From: Pusillimonas minor
GTDB taxonomy: Bacteria; Pseudomonadota; Gammaproteobacteria; Burkholderiales; Burkholderiaceae_B
NCBI RefSeq assembly: GCF_014237865.1
Contig: NZ_JACJUU010000006.1
Coordinates: 124,001 to 188,000 of the forward strand
DNA length: 64,000 bases
Reading direction: 5' to 3'
Shown here piece after piece: positions 8,630 through 18,027 of the stretch (position 1 is its first letter; the number at the start of each line of letters is the position of its first letter). The position numbers were made by a program, and so were the translations under genes. The notes under the pieces were generated by a model that worked only from the letters and a program-made list of their open reading frames with translations, did not search any database and was not told where the DNA came from.

Positions 8630-9928
8630 ATGCAGACACTAAAACTTTCCGATCTGATTGCCCTGGGCTTTATGACCTTTGCGCTCTTTCTGGGGGCCGG
8701 CAATATTATCTTTCCGCCATTGGTGGGTTTGCTGGCGGGTGACGACATGGGGCCGGCCGCGCTGGGTTTTTTGCTGACGGGCGTCGGGCTGCCGTTATTA
8801 ACGATTGTGGCGCTGGCGCGGGTGGGCGGCGGTATTGCTGCGCTGACAGCGCCGGTGGGGCGCGTGGCGGGCACCACGTTTGGTGTGCTGGTGTATTTGG
8901 CGATCGGGCCTTTTTTTGCCTCGCCACGCACAGCAACCGTGTCTTTCGAAATCGGGTTCTCGCGGTTTTTTGACGTGGGCACCGGACCGTTACTGGTGTA
9001 TTCGGTTATTTACTTCGCCGTTGTGATGTTGATTGCCTTGTACCCAAGCCGGCTTATCGACAACGTGGGCAAGTTCATTACCCCCGTGCTTATTGCCGCG
9101 CTGGTCTTGCTGGGCGCCGCTGCGCTGCTTGAGCCCGCCGGCGACATCGGCGACAGCCGGGGTGCTTATCAAAGCGCGCCTTTGGTTCAGGGCTTTCTAC
9201 ATGGGTATCAAACCATGGATGCGCTGGGTGCGCTGGTTTTTGGCATTGTGATTGTCAATGCCATACGGGGGCGCAACGTTACCGACATACGCTTGCAAAC
9301 CTATTACGCCATATGGGCTGCAGTCATCGCTGCCGTTGGTTTGGCACTGGTTTATGTGTCGCTTATTTACCTGGGGGCAACCAGTGCCGGGCTGCATCCC
9401 GATGCCACGACCGGTGTTCCTGTTTTGGCCGGCTTCACGCAACAAACCTTTGGCCATTTCGGCAGTGTCGTGCTGGCGGCTGTCATTGTGTGCGCCTGCC
9501 TGACGACGGCGGTGGGGCTTATTACGGCTTGTGGTGAATACTTCAGCGCGCTGTTGGGTGTTTCGTATCGCAAGGTTGTGGTTCTGTTTTGCGTGTGCAG
9601 CATGGTTGTTGCCAATCTGGGCCTCACGCAGTTGATCGCGGTTTCGGTTCCGGTTCTGGTCGGTATGTACCCTGTGGCCATCACGTTGGTGTTGTTAAGC
9701 CTGATGGGACGTTTCTGGCGATCGGCGCCTCGCGTCTTTGTGCCTGCCCTGGCCGTTGCGACTGTATTTGGCGTGGCCGATGGCCTGAACGCTGCCGGCT
9801 TGGGGGCATGGGTGCCCGCATGGGTTAATGCGTTGCCTGCCGCCTCGTTGGGGCTGGCCTGGTTGGTGCCTGTTTTTGTAGCAGTAGTGGCGGGTGTGTT
9901 GTTCGACCGCCTGGCGCCGGCACCCTAA
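8630..9928 (+). CDS. brnQ: Branched-chain amino acid carrier BrnQ
   Basis: Sodium-coupled inner-membrane carrier for leucine, isoleucine and valine, 432 residues with about twelve hydrophobic segments. The family start is clear (LIALGFMTFALFLGAGNIIF), followed by PPLVGLLAGD and GPFFASPRTATVSFEIG, typical of LIVCS carriers. It is a single-gene unit: the fasciclin gene is divergent on the left, and the chemoreceptor to the right has its own leader of about 125 bp. The 293 bp upstream (8337-8629) hold no gene that I can support. Confidence 0.92.
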   Translation: MQTLKLSDLIALGFMTFALFLGAGNIIFPPLVGLLAGDDMGPAALGFLLTGVGLPLLTIVALARVGGGIAALTAPVGRVAGTTFGVLVYLAIGPFFASPRTATVSFEIGFSRFFDVGTGPLLVYSVIYFAVVMLIALYPSRLIDNVGKFITPVLIAALVLLGAAALLEPAGDIGDSRGAYQSAPLVQGFLHGYQTMDALGALVFGIVIVNAIRGRNVTDIRLQTYYAIWAAVIAAVGLALVYVSLIYLGATSAGLHPDATTGVPVLAGFTQQTFGHFGSVVLAAVIVCACLTTAVGLITACGEYFSALLGVSYRKVVVLFCVCSMVVANLGLTQLIAVSVPVLVGMYPVAITLVLLSLMGRFWRSAPRVFVPALAVATVFGVADGLNAAGLGAWVPAWVNALPAASLGLAWLVPVFVAVVAGVLFDRLAPAP

Positions 9929-10053
9929 GTGTTTTCCATAGGTTCGACCCGTTTTATACCCTGACAGCATTGCCGTTTGCTATGATTTGTTCGACTTTTG
10001 TAACAAATTAACAGGACTCGGGCGTCTGGTATTTGCGCCCTCTCGAGGGATGT

Positions 10054-11652
10054 ATGCGGCAAGGTATTTCGGTAGTTGATTCAGGCATTGTGGCCTCGGC
10101 ACGAACGGGTGCACCTGCAGAATACGTGTTAAGGCCCAACGAAACCATCATTTCGAAAACCGACTTAAAAGGCAATATTACTTACGCGAACGACAACTTT
10201 GTTCGCATTAGCGGGTACACCCGCGACGAGCTTATTGGTGCGCCGCAAAGCATCGAGCGCCACCCCTACATGCCCAAACAGGTGTTTGCCGACTTGTGGG
10301 CTACCTTGCAAGAGGGTAAGGCCTGGGGCGGCATGATTAAAAACCGCTGCAAAAACGGTGACGAGTACTGGGTGCTTGCCTTTGTTGCGCCTATTGTCAA
10401 AAACGGCGAAGTCACCGGCTATACCTCGATTCGGGTCAAACCGGCCGAGCAAGCGTTGGCCGCCACCAAGGGGCTGTACGACCGGCTTAATCAGGGCGAT
10501 AACTCGACGGTATTGCACAATGGTGTGCCAACATCCATGTCGTTCTGGGCGCGAGCACGGCGTCTGTTCCAGTTTTCGCTAAATACCAAATTTAATTTAA
10601 TGGCCTTGCTGGTCACGCTGGTTTTGGGGGGCAGCGGGGTCAACGCGGTGCTTAACGGGCGCACCAACGAGCTCTATCTTCTTGTCCCGGAGCTGGTCAT
10701 TATTTTGGCGGGCCTATATGCGCTGCGTCGTTCGCTTATTTCGCCGTTAACCGACGCGACCAAACTGCTGGTGTCCATGAGCAGCGGTAACCTGTACGAC
10801 CGCATCCCCGCGCGCGGCGACGACGAACTGGGCCAAATCAGCCAATGGCTGCGTATCTTGCAGGTCAATATCAAGCTGCTGGTTGGGCAAATTCAAGAAA
10901 CCACCCATCTGGTCAACCAAAGCTCTGCAGGTATTGCCAGCGGCAACGCCGAACTTGCCGAGCGTACCGAGGCGCAGTCATCCAGCCTGCAAGAAACCGC
11001 AGCCGCTATGGAAGAGATCACCTCGACGGTCAAGAGCAACGCCGACAACGCGAATTCGGCCAGCGATCTGGTTCACAAAACCTCCGAGGTCGCGCGCGAT
11101 GGGCGAACCTCGGTGGGGCAGGTGACGGCGGTCATGGATGACATCTACGACGGCTCGCGCAAAATCAACGACATCATTACCGTTATCGACGGCATTGCAT
11201 TCCAGACCAATATTCTGGCGCTGAATGCCTCGGTCGAGGCGGCTCGTGCAGGCGAGCAGGGCAGGGGGTTTGCGGTGGTGGCGGGCGAAGTACGCGCGCT
11301 GGCCCAGCGCAGCGCAACGGCCGCCAAAGAAATCCGCGAACTTATCGTGGCGTCGTCCGGCAATGTCGAGCGCGCCCATGCGTCGGTGCGCGAAGCCGAA
11401 AAAACCATGGGCGAAATTCTGTCATCGGCCGACAAGGCTGCGCAGCTCATGATCGATATTGCCAATGCCAGCCGCGAGCAAAGCGTGGGGGTGTCGCAGG
11501 TCAGCGAAGCCATTGCCCATCTCGATCAGCTTAATGTCCAGAATGAAGCGCAAGTTGATGCGGTTGCCGGGGCGTCGCAACAGATGCGGCGACAGGCTCA
11601 GTCGTTGTCTGACTTGGTCAGCGAATTCAAGATCGTTGCGCCCAGCCGCTAA
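10054..11652 (+). CDS. PAS-domain methyl-accepting chemotaxis protein (Aer-like)
   Basis: Chemoreceptor of 532 residues. Residues about 25-140 form a PAS domain (TDLKGNITYANDNFVRISGY, CKNGDEYWVLAFVAPI), as in the redox sensor Aer. Two hydrophobic segments follow near 175-220, then a HAMP region (SLISPLTDATKLLVSMSSGN) and a signalling domain with the hairpin-tip sequence IDGIAFQTNILALNASVEAA. There is no C-terminal CheR-docking pentapeptide. I prefer the ATG at 10054; a TTG at 10033 is also open. A 7-bp inverted repeat (9985-9991/10002-10008) lies upstream. Its stop overlaps the convergent cyclase gene by four bases. Confidence 0.9.
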   Translation: MRQGISVVDSGIVASARTGAPAEYVLRPNETIISKTDLKGNITYANDNFVRISGYTRDELIGAPQSIERHPYMPKQVFADLWATLQEGKAWGGMIKNRCKNGDEYWVLAFVAPIVKNGEVTGYTSIRVKPAEQALAATKGLYDRLNQGDNSTVLHNGVPTSMSFWARARRLFQFSLNTKFNLMALLVTLVLGGSGVNAVLNGRTNELYLLVPELVIILAGLYALRRSLISPLTDATKLLVSMSSGNLYDRIPARGDDELGQISQWLRILQVNIKLLVGQIQETTHLVNQSSAGIASGNAELAERTEAQSSSLQETAAAMEEITSTVKSNADNANSASDLVHKTSEVARDGRTSVGQVTAVMDDIYDGSRKINDIITVIDGIAFQTNILALNASVEAARAGEQGRGFAVVAGEVRALAQRSATAAKEIRELIVASSGNVERAHASVREAEKTMGEILSSADKAAQLMIDIANASREQSVGVSQVSEAIAHLDQLNVQNEAQVDAVAGASQQMRRQAQSLSDLVSEFKIVAPSR

Positions 11653-12767
11653 GCGGTAGGTGCTTTAGTTTTAATGCGGGCGCGTGCGGCGCCCGCTGAT
11701 CTTTTGGCGTCGTACATTGCCGCGTCGGCCGCCGCAATGACTTCGTCGGCCGACGCATAACCACGCAAGCTGGCTAGCCCGATACTGGCCGATACCCGGC
11801 CGGGTAGTTTAGAGCGGGCATCCTTTTTTTCAAGTGCTTGCAACACCCGCCCGGCAACCTCGCGCGCTTGTTCCAGTTGCGTTGCCGGCAGCAGCACCAG
11901 AAACTCGTCACCCCCCCAACGCGCCAGAATATCGCTGGTGCGTATGGCTTTGCGCAGTGCCTGGGAAACGTGTTTGAGCACCTTGTCGCCCGTCAGGTGC
12001 CCATGCTGGTCGTTGACGTCTTTGAACTTGTCCAGGTCGATCATCATGAGCGCGCCCGGGTTCTCGGGGTCAAGAATCGATTCAAGCTCGAAGCGCAAAC
12101 GTACTTCGAACGCACGTCGGTTCAACAGGCCGGTAAGCGGGTCAAGGTGGGCCTGACGCTGTAGTGCATGGCGGGATTCGTCAAGTTCTTTGACCAGCAG
12201 ACGCTGGGTCAGGTGCAGGCGCCTAAAGTCGAGCAGATGCATGACCTGATCGCGCAGCAGTTTCAGGGCCTCGATTTGGGCCTCGGTAATCGTGCGAGGT
12301 TCGTGGTCGAGCACGCACAACGTCCCCAGAGCATTGGTACCCGATTTAAGTAGCGCACCCGCATAGAACCGCAGGTTCTTTTCGCTGGCAAACACCAGCG
12401 GGTTGCTTTTTGTGCGGGCATCGGTCTGGGTGTCGTTGATCACCATGATGTCGTCTTCCAGCACGGCGTGTCGGCAAATAGATATGTCTAGCGGCGTTTC
12501 GCGAATCCCCAAACCGATTTCGGCCTTGAACCATTGACGTTCATCGTCGATGAAGTTGATGACAGCGATAGGTGCATTGCAGATATTGGCCGCCAGTTTG
12601 ACGATGCCGTCGAACGCCGCTTCGTAGTCGGTATCGAGCACCTGATAGTCGGCCAGTGCCTTCAGGCGGGCCTGACTGGAAATGATGCCGTCGGGGGTTG
12701 GGGGTGAAGATGGGGACGTGCTCAACGCTACCTCGTTTGGTGGGCCGGGGAAATGGTACTGATCCAT
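11649..12767 (-). CDS. GAF-GGDEF diguanylate cyclase
   Basis: Cytoplasmic 372-residue enzyme predicted to make cyclic di-GMP. Residues about 50-180 are a GAF sensor domain (ICNAPIAVINFIDDERQWFK, LGTLCVLDH) and 205-365 a GGDEF domain. The active-site GGDEF is intact at 285-289, and an RTSD inhibitory site lies five residues upstream (276-279), so product feedback is expected. There are no membrane segments. The last four bases of the gene are shared with the end of the convergent chemoreceptor gene, which puts two motility and lifestyle regulators tail to tail. Confidence 0.92.
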   Translation of the reverse strand: MDQYHFPGPPNEVALSTSPSSPPTPDGIISSQARLKALADYQVLDTDYEAAFDGIVKLAANICNAPIAVINFIDDERQWFKAEIGLGIRETPLDISICRHAVLEDDIMVINDTQTDARTKSNPLVFASEKNLRFYAGALLKSGTNALGTLCVLDHEPRTITEAQIEALKLLRDQVMHLLDFRRLHLTQRLLVKELDESRHALQRQAHLDPLTGLLNRRAFEVRLRFELESILDPENPGALMMIDLDKFKDVNDQHGHLTGDKVLKHVSQALRKAIRTSDILARWGGDEFLVLLPATQLEQAREVAGRVLQALEKKDARSKLPGRVSASIGLASLRGYASADEVIAAADAAMYDAKRSAGAARARIKTKAPTA

Positions 12768-13090
12768 TCAAGGCATCAATTCATTTTAGAGCAAAGTCGT
12801 AACAAAGCGTTCCCCAGGTGTTGCGGTCGCCCAAAAACCGAAGTTGCATTTTGTTGCGATTTTAGGGGTTAAAACGGGGGGGATGCTCGGGAGAACCCAC
12901 ATTGCGCATGGCCGTTATTTCACTTAGTATTTTTTATGTCTTTAGTACTCACTACAATTTTTTTCGGTGTTTGCTACATTTTGAAGACAGGTTCCAGCTT
13001 GTGGCCTTATGTCAGGTGTTAGCAACAGGCCATTGGTAATTGCTGTATTACGTGCCTAACCGGCTCACCAGAGTTTTCGGGAGAAAATTA
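12768..13090. other. Intergenic region between cyclase and LIV operon
   Basis: 323 bp carrying the divergent promoters of the GAF-GGDEF gene and of the LIV-type operon. AT-rich runs at 12930-12985 are the likely promoter area. I see no gene, repeat or recognisable operator in it. Confidence 0.5.
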
Positions 13091-14302
13091 ATGAAGTTGT
13101 TAAAACAAATCACTGTTGCTGCAGCAATGGCAATGGGGCTCAGTGCCTTTTCGGGGTCGACATTTGCAGCCGGCGACAAGATCCTGATCGGCGAGATCAA
13201 TAGTTACAAAACGTTGCCGGCCAACCTTGAGCCCTACAAAAAGGGGTGGTTGTTGGCCCAAGAGCAGGTCAATGCCAAGGGTGGCGTGCTGGGCAAGCAG
13301 CTTGAAACCATCTTTCGTGATGACAACGCCAACGCGGGCGATGCCGTTCGTATTGCCGAAGAACTGATTTCACGCGAGCAAGTTGATATTTTGACGGGTG
13401 TGACGCTGTCGCACGTCGGATTGGCTGTCACAGACTTTGCCAAGCAGCGTAAGCGTTTCTTCCTGGCGTCCGGCCCGTTAAGCGACAAGGTGGTCTGGGA
13501 TAACGGCAACCGGTATACCTATCGCTTGCGCGCGGGTACGCATGCTCTGTCCGCATCGGTGGCACCGGCCGCAGCTGCACTGAAGAAAAAGCGCTGGGCA
13601 CTGATCTACCCCAACTACGAGTATGGTCAGGCCGCCGTAGCCTCGTTCAAGTCCGAACTGAAACGCCTGCAGCCTGACGTAGAGTTTGTGGCCGAGCAAG
13701 CCCCGCCGTTTGGCCGCCTGGATGCCGGTCCTGCCGTGCAAGCGCTTGAAGACGCCAAGCCCGACGCTATTTTCAACGTACTGTTCGGGCCCGACCTGAC
13801 AAAGTTTGCGCGTGAAGGTAAAACCCGTGGTCTTTTCGAAGGCCGTGAAGTCGTCAGCTTGCTGACCGGCGAGCCCGAGTACCTGGACCCGTTGCGTGGC
13901 GATGCCCCCGAAAACTGGATTGTGACGGGCTACCCCTATAAAACCATCGATACGCCTGAGCATCGTGCGTTCATTGAAGCCTATCAGAAGAAATACGACG
14001 ACTACCCTCGTCTGAACTCCGTCATTGGTTACTCGACGGTCATGGCTTTGGCTGCGGGCATCGAAAAAGCCGGCTCGACCGATACCGAGGCGTTGATCAA
14101 GGCATTCAAAGGGCTTGAGTTCAACACGCCGTTTGGACCCACTTATTTTCGCGAGCTCGACAACCAGTCGATGATGGGGATTTACGTCGGTCGTCTTGCC
14201 GTTGAAAACCGCAAGGGTGCGATGCCCACCGGTGAATACATCCCCGGCGAGAAGCTTCAACCTTCGGACGATTACGTGAAGTCACTGCGCAAGGCTGATT
14301 GA
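13091..14302 (+). CDS. LIV-type ABC transporter substrate-binding protein (operon 1)
   Basis: Periplasmic binding protein of 403 residues in the type I (LivJ-like) fold. The start at 13091 follows a GGGAGA ribosome site and opens a signal peptide cleaved near STFA-AG. Hallmarks include ILIGEINSYKTL, GWLLAQEQVNAKGGVLGKQL and DDNANAGDAVRIAEELI. It heads an operon with the fused permease and two ATPases and is separated from them by two strong hairpins, as expected for a subunit needed in excess. Ligand unknown; amino acids, amides or aromatic acids are all possible for this family. Confidence 0.88.
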   Translation: MKLLKQITVAAAMAMGLSAFSGSTFAAGDKILIGEINSYKTLPANLEPYKKGWLLAQEQVNAKGGVLGKQLETIFRDDNANAGDAVRIAEELISREQVDILTGVTLSHVGLAVTDFAKQRKRFFLASGPLSDKVVWDNGNRYTYRLRAGTHALSASVAPAAAALKKKRWALIYPNYEYGQAAVASFKSELKRLQPDVEFVAEQAPPFGRLDAGPAVQALEDAKPDAIFNVLFGPDLTKFAREGKTRGLFEGREVVSLLTGEPEYLDPLRGDAPENWIVTGYPYKTIDTPEHRAFIEAYQKKYDDYPRLNSVIGYSTVMALAAGIEKAGSTDTEALIKAFKGLEFNTPFGPTYFRELDNQSMMGIYVGRLAVENRKGAMPTGEYIPGEKLQPSDDYVKSLRKAD

Positions 14303-14316
14303 AGTCCTTCAAAAGA

Positions 14317-14403
14317 GCCGCCGTATGCACGTGCTGAACAGCTACGTGCACAAGGCAAAAGGCGGCCTTATCGGGTAACACGTCGTCTACGGGCGTGTTA
14401 CCC
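14317..14403 (+). repeat. Intercistronic hairpins between binding protein and permease genes
   Basis: Two stem-loops fill the 130-bp gap. The first has GCCGCC (14317-14322) against GGCGGC (14361-14366), with an inner GCACGT/ACGTGC pair. The second is a perfect 10-bp stem, GGGTAACACG (14373-14382) with CGTGTTACCC (14394-14403). Neither has a T-run, so they look like mRNA-stabilising or attenuating structures rather than full terminators. Confidence 0.6.
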
Positions 14404-14432
14404 GCCACTAAAACTATCTGCTGCGAGTTGTT

Positions 14433-16355
14433 ATGGATTTCTCAGGGTTTATTGTGCAGTTGCTGAACGGCCTGGCCGGCGCATCGTCGCTGTTCCTGGT
14501 GGCCGCAGGGCTGTCGCTCATATTCGGCGTCACGCGCATCGTCAACTTTGCGCATGGCTCGTTTTATATGGTGGGCATTTACGTTGCCTATTCTTTGGTC
14601 ATGACCTTCGAAAGCGCGCTGGGCTTTTGGGTGTCTGTTGTCGTCGCGGCGCTTTTGGTGGGGGTGTTTGGCGCTCTGATCGAAATATTTCTGTTACGTC
14701 GTATTTATCACGCGCCTGAGTTGTTTCAGTTGCTGGCTACCTTTGCGGTGGCCCTGATGGTGCGAGACGCTGTGCTTTGGTACTGGGGGCCCGAAGAGCT
14801 ATTGGGACCACGTGCACCAGGGCTGGAAGGGTCCATTGAAATTCTGGGCCGGAACTTCCCGCAGTACGATATTTTCTTGATTCTTATTGGCCCGATTGTG
14901 CTGGGCTTGCTGTGGTTGTTGCTGACTAAAACCCACTGGGGGACGCTGGTGCGCGCCGCCACACAAGACCGTGGCATGGTCAGCGCCCTGGGTATCAATC
15001 AGGCCTGGCTGTTTACGGCGGTATTTGCCCTGGGGGCGGCGCTTGCCGCGTTGGGGGGTGCGTTGCAGTTACCCCGTGAACCTGCCAATCTTGAAATGGA
15101 CATCCACATTATTGGTGCGGCGTTCGTGATTGTTGTGGTGGGCGGTATGGGGTCTATTACCGGCGCCTACGTGGCCGCGTTGCTTATCGCCGAACTGAAA
15201 GCGATCTGTATGTGGCTTGGCTTGGTCGAAATATTTGGTTTGACGATTTCGTTCTCGAAGCTGACGCTGGTGGTTGAATTTGTGGTCATGGCCGTGGTGC
15301 TTGTTTTGCGGCCCTGGGGTTTGTTTGGTCGGCCGCAGGCGGCGGGTCACAAAAACAACGATGGCGAAATGCCTTTGTTGCCGGCGTCCAAAATATTCAA
15401 GATCGGCATCGGCATTGTCCTGCTGTTCCTGGTCGCTACCCCCGGCATTTTCTCAAGCGCGCCTTACATCACCGTTTTGATGATCGACATTCTCATCGCA
15501 GCGTTGTTTGCCACCAGTTTGCACTTCATCATGGGCCCTGGCGGTATGCACTCATTCGGTCATGCCGCTTACTTTGGTCTTGGGGCTTACGGTGCGGCGT
15601 TGCTGGTGCAGGCCGCAGGTCTGCCCATGGAGATGGCCCTGATTGTCGGTCCGGTTATTGCTGGTCTAGGGGCATTCTTCTACGGCTGGTTCTGTGTGCG
15701 GTTGTCTGGCGTGTATTTGGCCATGTTGACGTTGGCCGTGGCGCAAATTACCTGGGCTATTTGTTTCCAGTGGGACGACTTCACCGGCGGCAGTAACGGT
15801 TTGACCGGTATCTGGCCTTCCGAGTGGTTGTCGAATAAAACGGTCTACTACTACCTCGTCCTGACGCTGGTTGTGCTGGGCATTATGTGGTTGCGCCGCG
15901 TATTGTTTTCACCCTTCGGGTATGCCATGCGGGCAGGACGCGACTCATTCCTTCGAGCCGACGCCATTGGTATCGACGTCAAGAAAATCCATTGGTATGG
16001 CTTTGTCCTGGCAGGTGTCGTTGCAGGTTTGGCCGGTGCATTGTTTGCGTTCTCGAAGGGTAGTATTGCCCCCGAAACCCTGCACGTGAACCGGTCTATT
16101 GACGGCCTGGTCATGGTGTTGCTGGGCGGCATGCAAAACCTGATGGGGCCGGTCGTGGGTGCGGTGTCCTTTACCTGGTTGCACGACACCGTCGCGCGTA
16201 ATACAGAATTCTGGCGCGCCATGTTGGGGGGCATCATCCTGATTCTTGTGTTGCTGTTCCCGCAGGGTATTGCCGGTACGCTCAAGCAACTGGTGTCAAA
16301 TTTTCAAAACCGTGGTGTCAAGCCTGCGGTAGGTCTTGAAGGAGCGCGGTCATGA
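14433..16355 (+). CDS. Fused LivH-LivM type ABC permease (operon 1)
   Basis: 640-residue inner-membrane protein combining both permease subunits of a LIV importer. Residues 1-300 are LivH-like (GLSLIFGVTRIVNFAHGSFY, motif RAATQDRGMVSALGIN). Residues about 320-620 are LivM-like (GPGGMHSFGHAAYFGLGAYG, VRLSGVYLAMLTLAVAQITW, RAGRDSFLRADAIGID). The fusion is a known arrangement in some proteobacteria, whereas operon 2 in this window keeps the two genes separate. The last four bases (ATGA) overlap the next ATPase gene. Confidence 0.9.
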   Translation: MDFSGFIVQLLNGLAGASSLFLVAAGLSLIFGVTRIVNFAHGSFYMVGIYVAYSLVMTFESALGFWVSVVVAALLVGVFGALIEIFLLRRIYHAPELFQLLATFAVALMVRDAVLWYWGPEELLGPRAPGLEGSIEILGRNFPQYDIFLILIGPIVLGLLWLLLTKTHWGTLVRAATQDRGMVSALGINQAWLFTAVFALGAALAALGGALQLPREPANLEMDIHIIGAAFVIVVVGGMGSITGAYVAALLIAELKAICMWLGLVEIFGLTISFSKLTLVVEFVVMAVVLVLRPWGLFGRPQAAGHKNNDGEMPLLPASKIFKIGIGIVLLFLVATPGIFSSAPYITVLMIDILIAALFATSLHFIMGPGGMHSFGHAAYFGLGAYGAALLVQAAGLPMEMALIVGPVIAGLGAFFYGWFCVRLSGVYLAMLTLAVAQITWAICFQWDDFTGGSNGLTGIWPSEWLSNKTVYYYLVLTLVVLGIMWLRRVLFSPFGYAMRAGRDSFLRADAIGIDVKKIHWYGFVLAGVVAGLAGALFAFSKGSIAPETLHVNRSIDGLVMVLLGGMQNLMGPVVGAVSFTWLHDTVARNTEFWRAMLGGIILILVLLFPQGIAGTLKQLVSNFQNRGVKPAVGLEGARS

Positions 16356-17131
16356 GTTTGCTTACAGTAAACGGCCTGGGTAAGTCGTTCGGCGGCGTCA
16401 AAGCAGTCGATGGCATTAACTTTAATTTGCACGCTGGCGAGCTGCTGGCGCTTATTGGCCCGAATGGGGCGGGCAAGTCTACCACGTTCAATATGGTCAA
16501 TGGTCAGCTGCACGCCGATCGTGGCTCCATCAAGCTTGACGGCCACGAACTCATCGGCAAGCCGCCGCGCGAGATCTGGCGGCTGGGTGTGGGCCGCACC
16601 TTCCAGATTGCCGAGACGTTTTCGTCTTTTACCGTGGTGGAGAACGTGCAAATGGCCTTGCTGTCGGCCGACAACCGACTGTTGTCCACCTGGCGTCGAG
16701 CGGCGGGGCACAAGCGCACCGAGGCGCTCGAATTGCTTGACCAGGTGGGCATGGCAGCCCAGGCCGACAGAGCCTGCAGCGAACTGGCTTACGGTGACGT
16801 CAAGCGTGTAGAACTGGCAGTGGCCATTGCCAATAGCCCCAAGTTACTGCTGATGGACGAGCCCACAGCGGGCATGGCGCCCAAAGAACGTAACGACCTG
16901 ATGGCGCTGACCAAGCGCTTGGTGGTTGAGCGTGGCATGGCCGTGCTGTTTACCGAACACAGTATGGACGTTGTCTTCGCGTATGCCGATCGCATGATCG
17001 TTCTGGCGCGCGGGCGGCTGATTGCCGAAGGTAAACCATTGGAAATCAGGAACCACCCCAAGGTACAAGAAGTGTATTTCGGGACGGGTAAAACCTTTGA
17101 AAAAGAAGTGCAAGCGCAGGAGCCGGCATGA
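16352..17131 (+). CDS. LIV-type ABC transporter ATPase, LivG-like (operon 1)
   Basis: 259-residue ATP-binding subunit. Walker A is GPNGAGKSTTFN near 35, the signature ELAYGDVKRVELAVAIA near 150 replaces the canonical LSGGQ, and Walker B is LLLMDEPTAGMAP near 170. The C-terminus HPKVQEVYFG is typical of LivG proteins. ATGA overlaps at both ends indicate translational coupling with the permease and with the LivF-like subunit. Confidence 0.92.
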   Translation: MSLLTVNGLGKSFGGVKAVDGINFNLHAGELLALIGPNGAGKSTTFNMVNGQLHADRGSIKLDGHELIGKPPREIWRLGVGRTFQIAETFSSFTVVENVQMALLSADNRLLSTWRRAAGHKRTEALELLDQVGMAAQADRACSELAYGDVKRVELAVAIANSPKLLLMDEPTAGMAPKERNDLMALTKRLVVERGMAVLFTEHSMDVVFAYADRMIVLARGRLIAEGKPLEIRNHPKVQEVYFGTGKTFEKEVQAQEPA

Positions 17132-17862
17132 GTAAGTCTGAAGTTCTTCTTGAAGCACGCGGGCTGGTGGCCTGGTATGGGGCAGCACAAATTTTGTATG
17201 ACCTTGACCTTGACGTCAGGCGGGGTGAGGTCGTTGCGCTAATGGGGCGTAATGGCGCGGGCAAATCCACGACCCTTAAAGCCATTATGGGCATGCTCGA
17301 AAAGCGTCGCGGCCAGATTTCGTTCATGGGTAGCGATATTTCGCGTACCGAACCCTATCATGCCGCACGCATGGGCCTGGCCTTTGTACCCGAAGACCGC
17401 CGCGTCTTTACCGATTTAACGGTCATGGAGAACCTTGCGGTGGGCCGCCAGGCGCCGCGTGCATGGCCCGATGGGGTCGCTGCGCCTGAATGGACGCCGG
17501 AGCGGTTGTTCAAATTGTTTCCTAACCTGGGTGAAATGCCGCAACGCCCGGGGGGGCGCATGAGTGGGGGCGAGCAGCAAATGCTGACGGTGTCTCGTGC
17601 GCTCATGGGTAATCCGTTTCTGGTTTTGCTCGACGAGCCCTCAGAAGGGGTGGCGCCGGTGATTGTCGAGCAGATGGCCCACATGATCCTCGAGCTTAAA
17701 AAGCAAGGCGTCAGTATTTTGCTGTCAGAACAAAACATGCACTTTGCTGAACTGGTGTCTGACCGGGCCTACGTGCTTGAAAAAGGCCAGATTGTTTATC
17801 AAGACACTATCGAGGCGCTCGCCGCAAACGAAGATGTGCGCCGTACCTATCTGACAGTGTGA
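17128..17862 (+). CDS. LIV-type ABC transporter ATPase, LivF-like (operon 1)
   Basis: 244-residue ATP-binding subunit. Walker A is GRNGAGKSTTLKAI near 38, the family-specific FVPEDRRVFTDLTVMENL follows, the signature is MSGGEQQMLTVSRALMG near 147 and Walker B FLVLLDEPSEGVAP. It begins inside the end of the LivG-like gene and ends the operon; a strong terminator starts about 20 bases after its stop. Confidence 0.92.
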   Translation: MSKSEVLLEARGLVAWYGAAQILYDLDLDVRRGEVVALMGRNGAGKSTTLKAIMGMLEKRRGQISFMGSDISRTEPYHAARMGLAFVPEDRRVFTDLTVMENLAVGRQAPRAWPDGVAAPEWTPERLFKLFPNLGEMPQRPGGRMSGGEQQMLTVSRALMGNPFLVLLDEPSEGVAPVIVEQMAHMILELKKQGVSILLSEQNMHFAELVSDRAYVLEKGQIVYQDTIEALAANEDVRRTYLTV

Positions 17863-17882
17863 TCCTCCTGGTGGCTGTGTTG

Positions 17883-17915
17883 AGCCGGGGCGCCGCAAGG
17901 TGCTCCGGTTTTTTT
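17883..17915 (+). terminator. Rho-independent terminator after LIV operon 1
   Basis: A 12-pair stem (AGCCGGGGCGCC against GGTGCTCCGGTT, with three G-T wobbles), a GCAA tetraloop and a run of seven T. Textbook terminator closing the operon. Confidence 0.88.
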
Positions 17916-18027
17916 CATGCCAAACCGTTACTATCGGGGCGACCGCGTTGCTGTCACCTGTGCGTTCGGCTGGTGCGTCGCAGTGTGTGTCAATCTACTG
18001 CCCATTTTGTTTTTTGTTAGCCAGTCT

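Noticed and set aside
13478-14260. Long open frame antisense to the LIV binding protein (260 codons).
   Set aside because: It mirrors the codon pattern of the real gene on the other strand, has no ribosome site and no protein-like domain pattern. The same applies to other long antisense frames such as 1180-1920, 18163-18816, 23282-23770 and 26131-26745.
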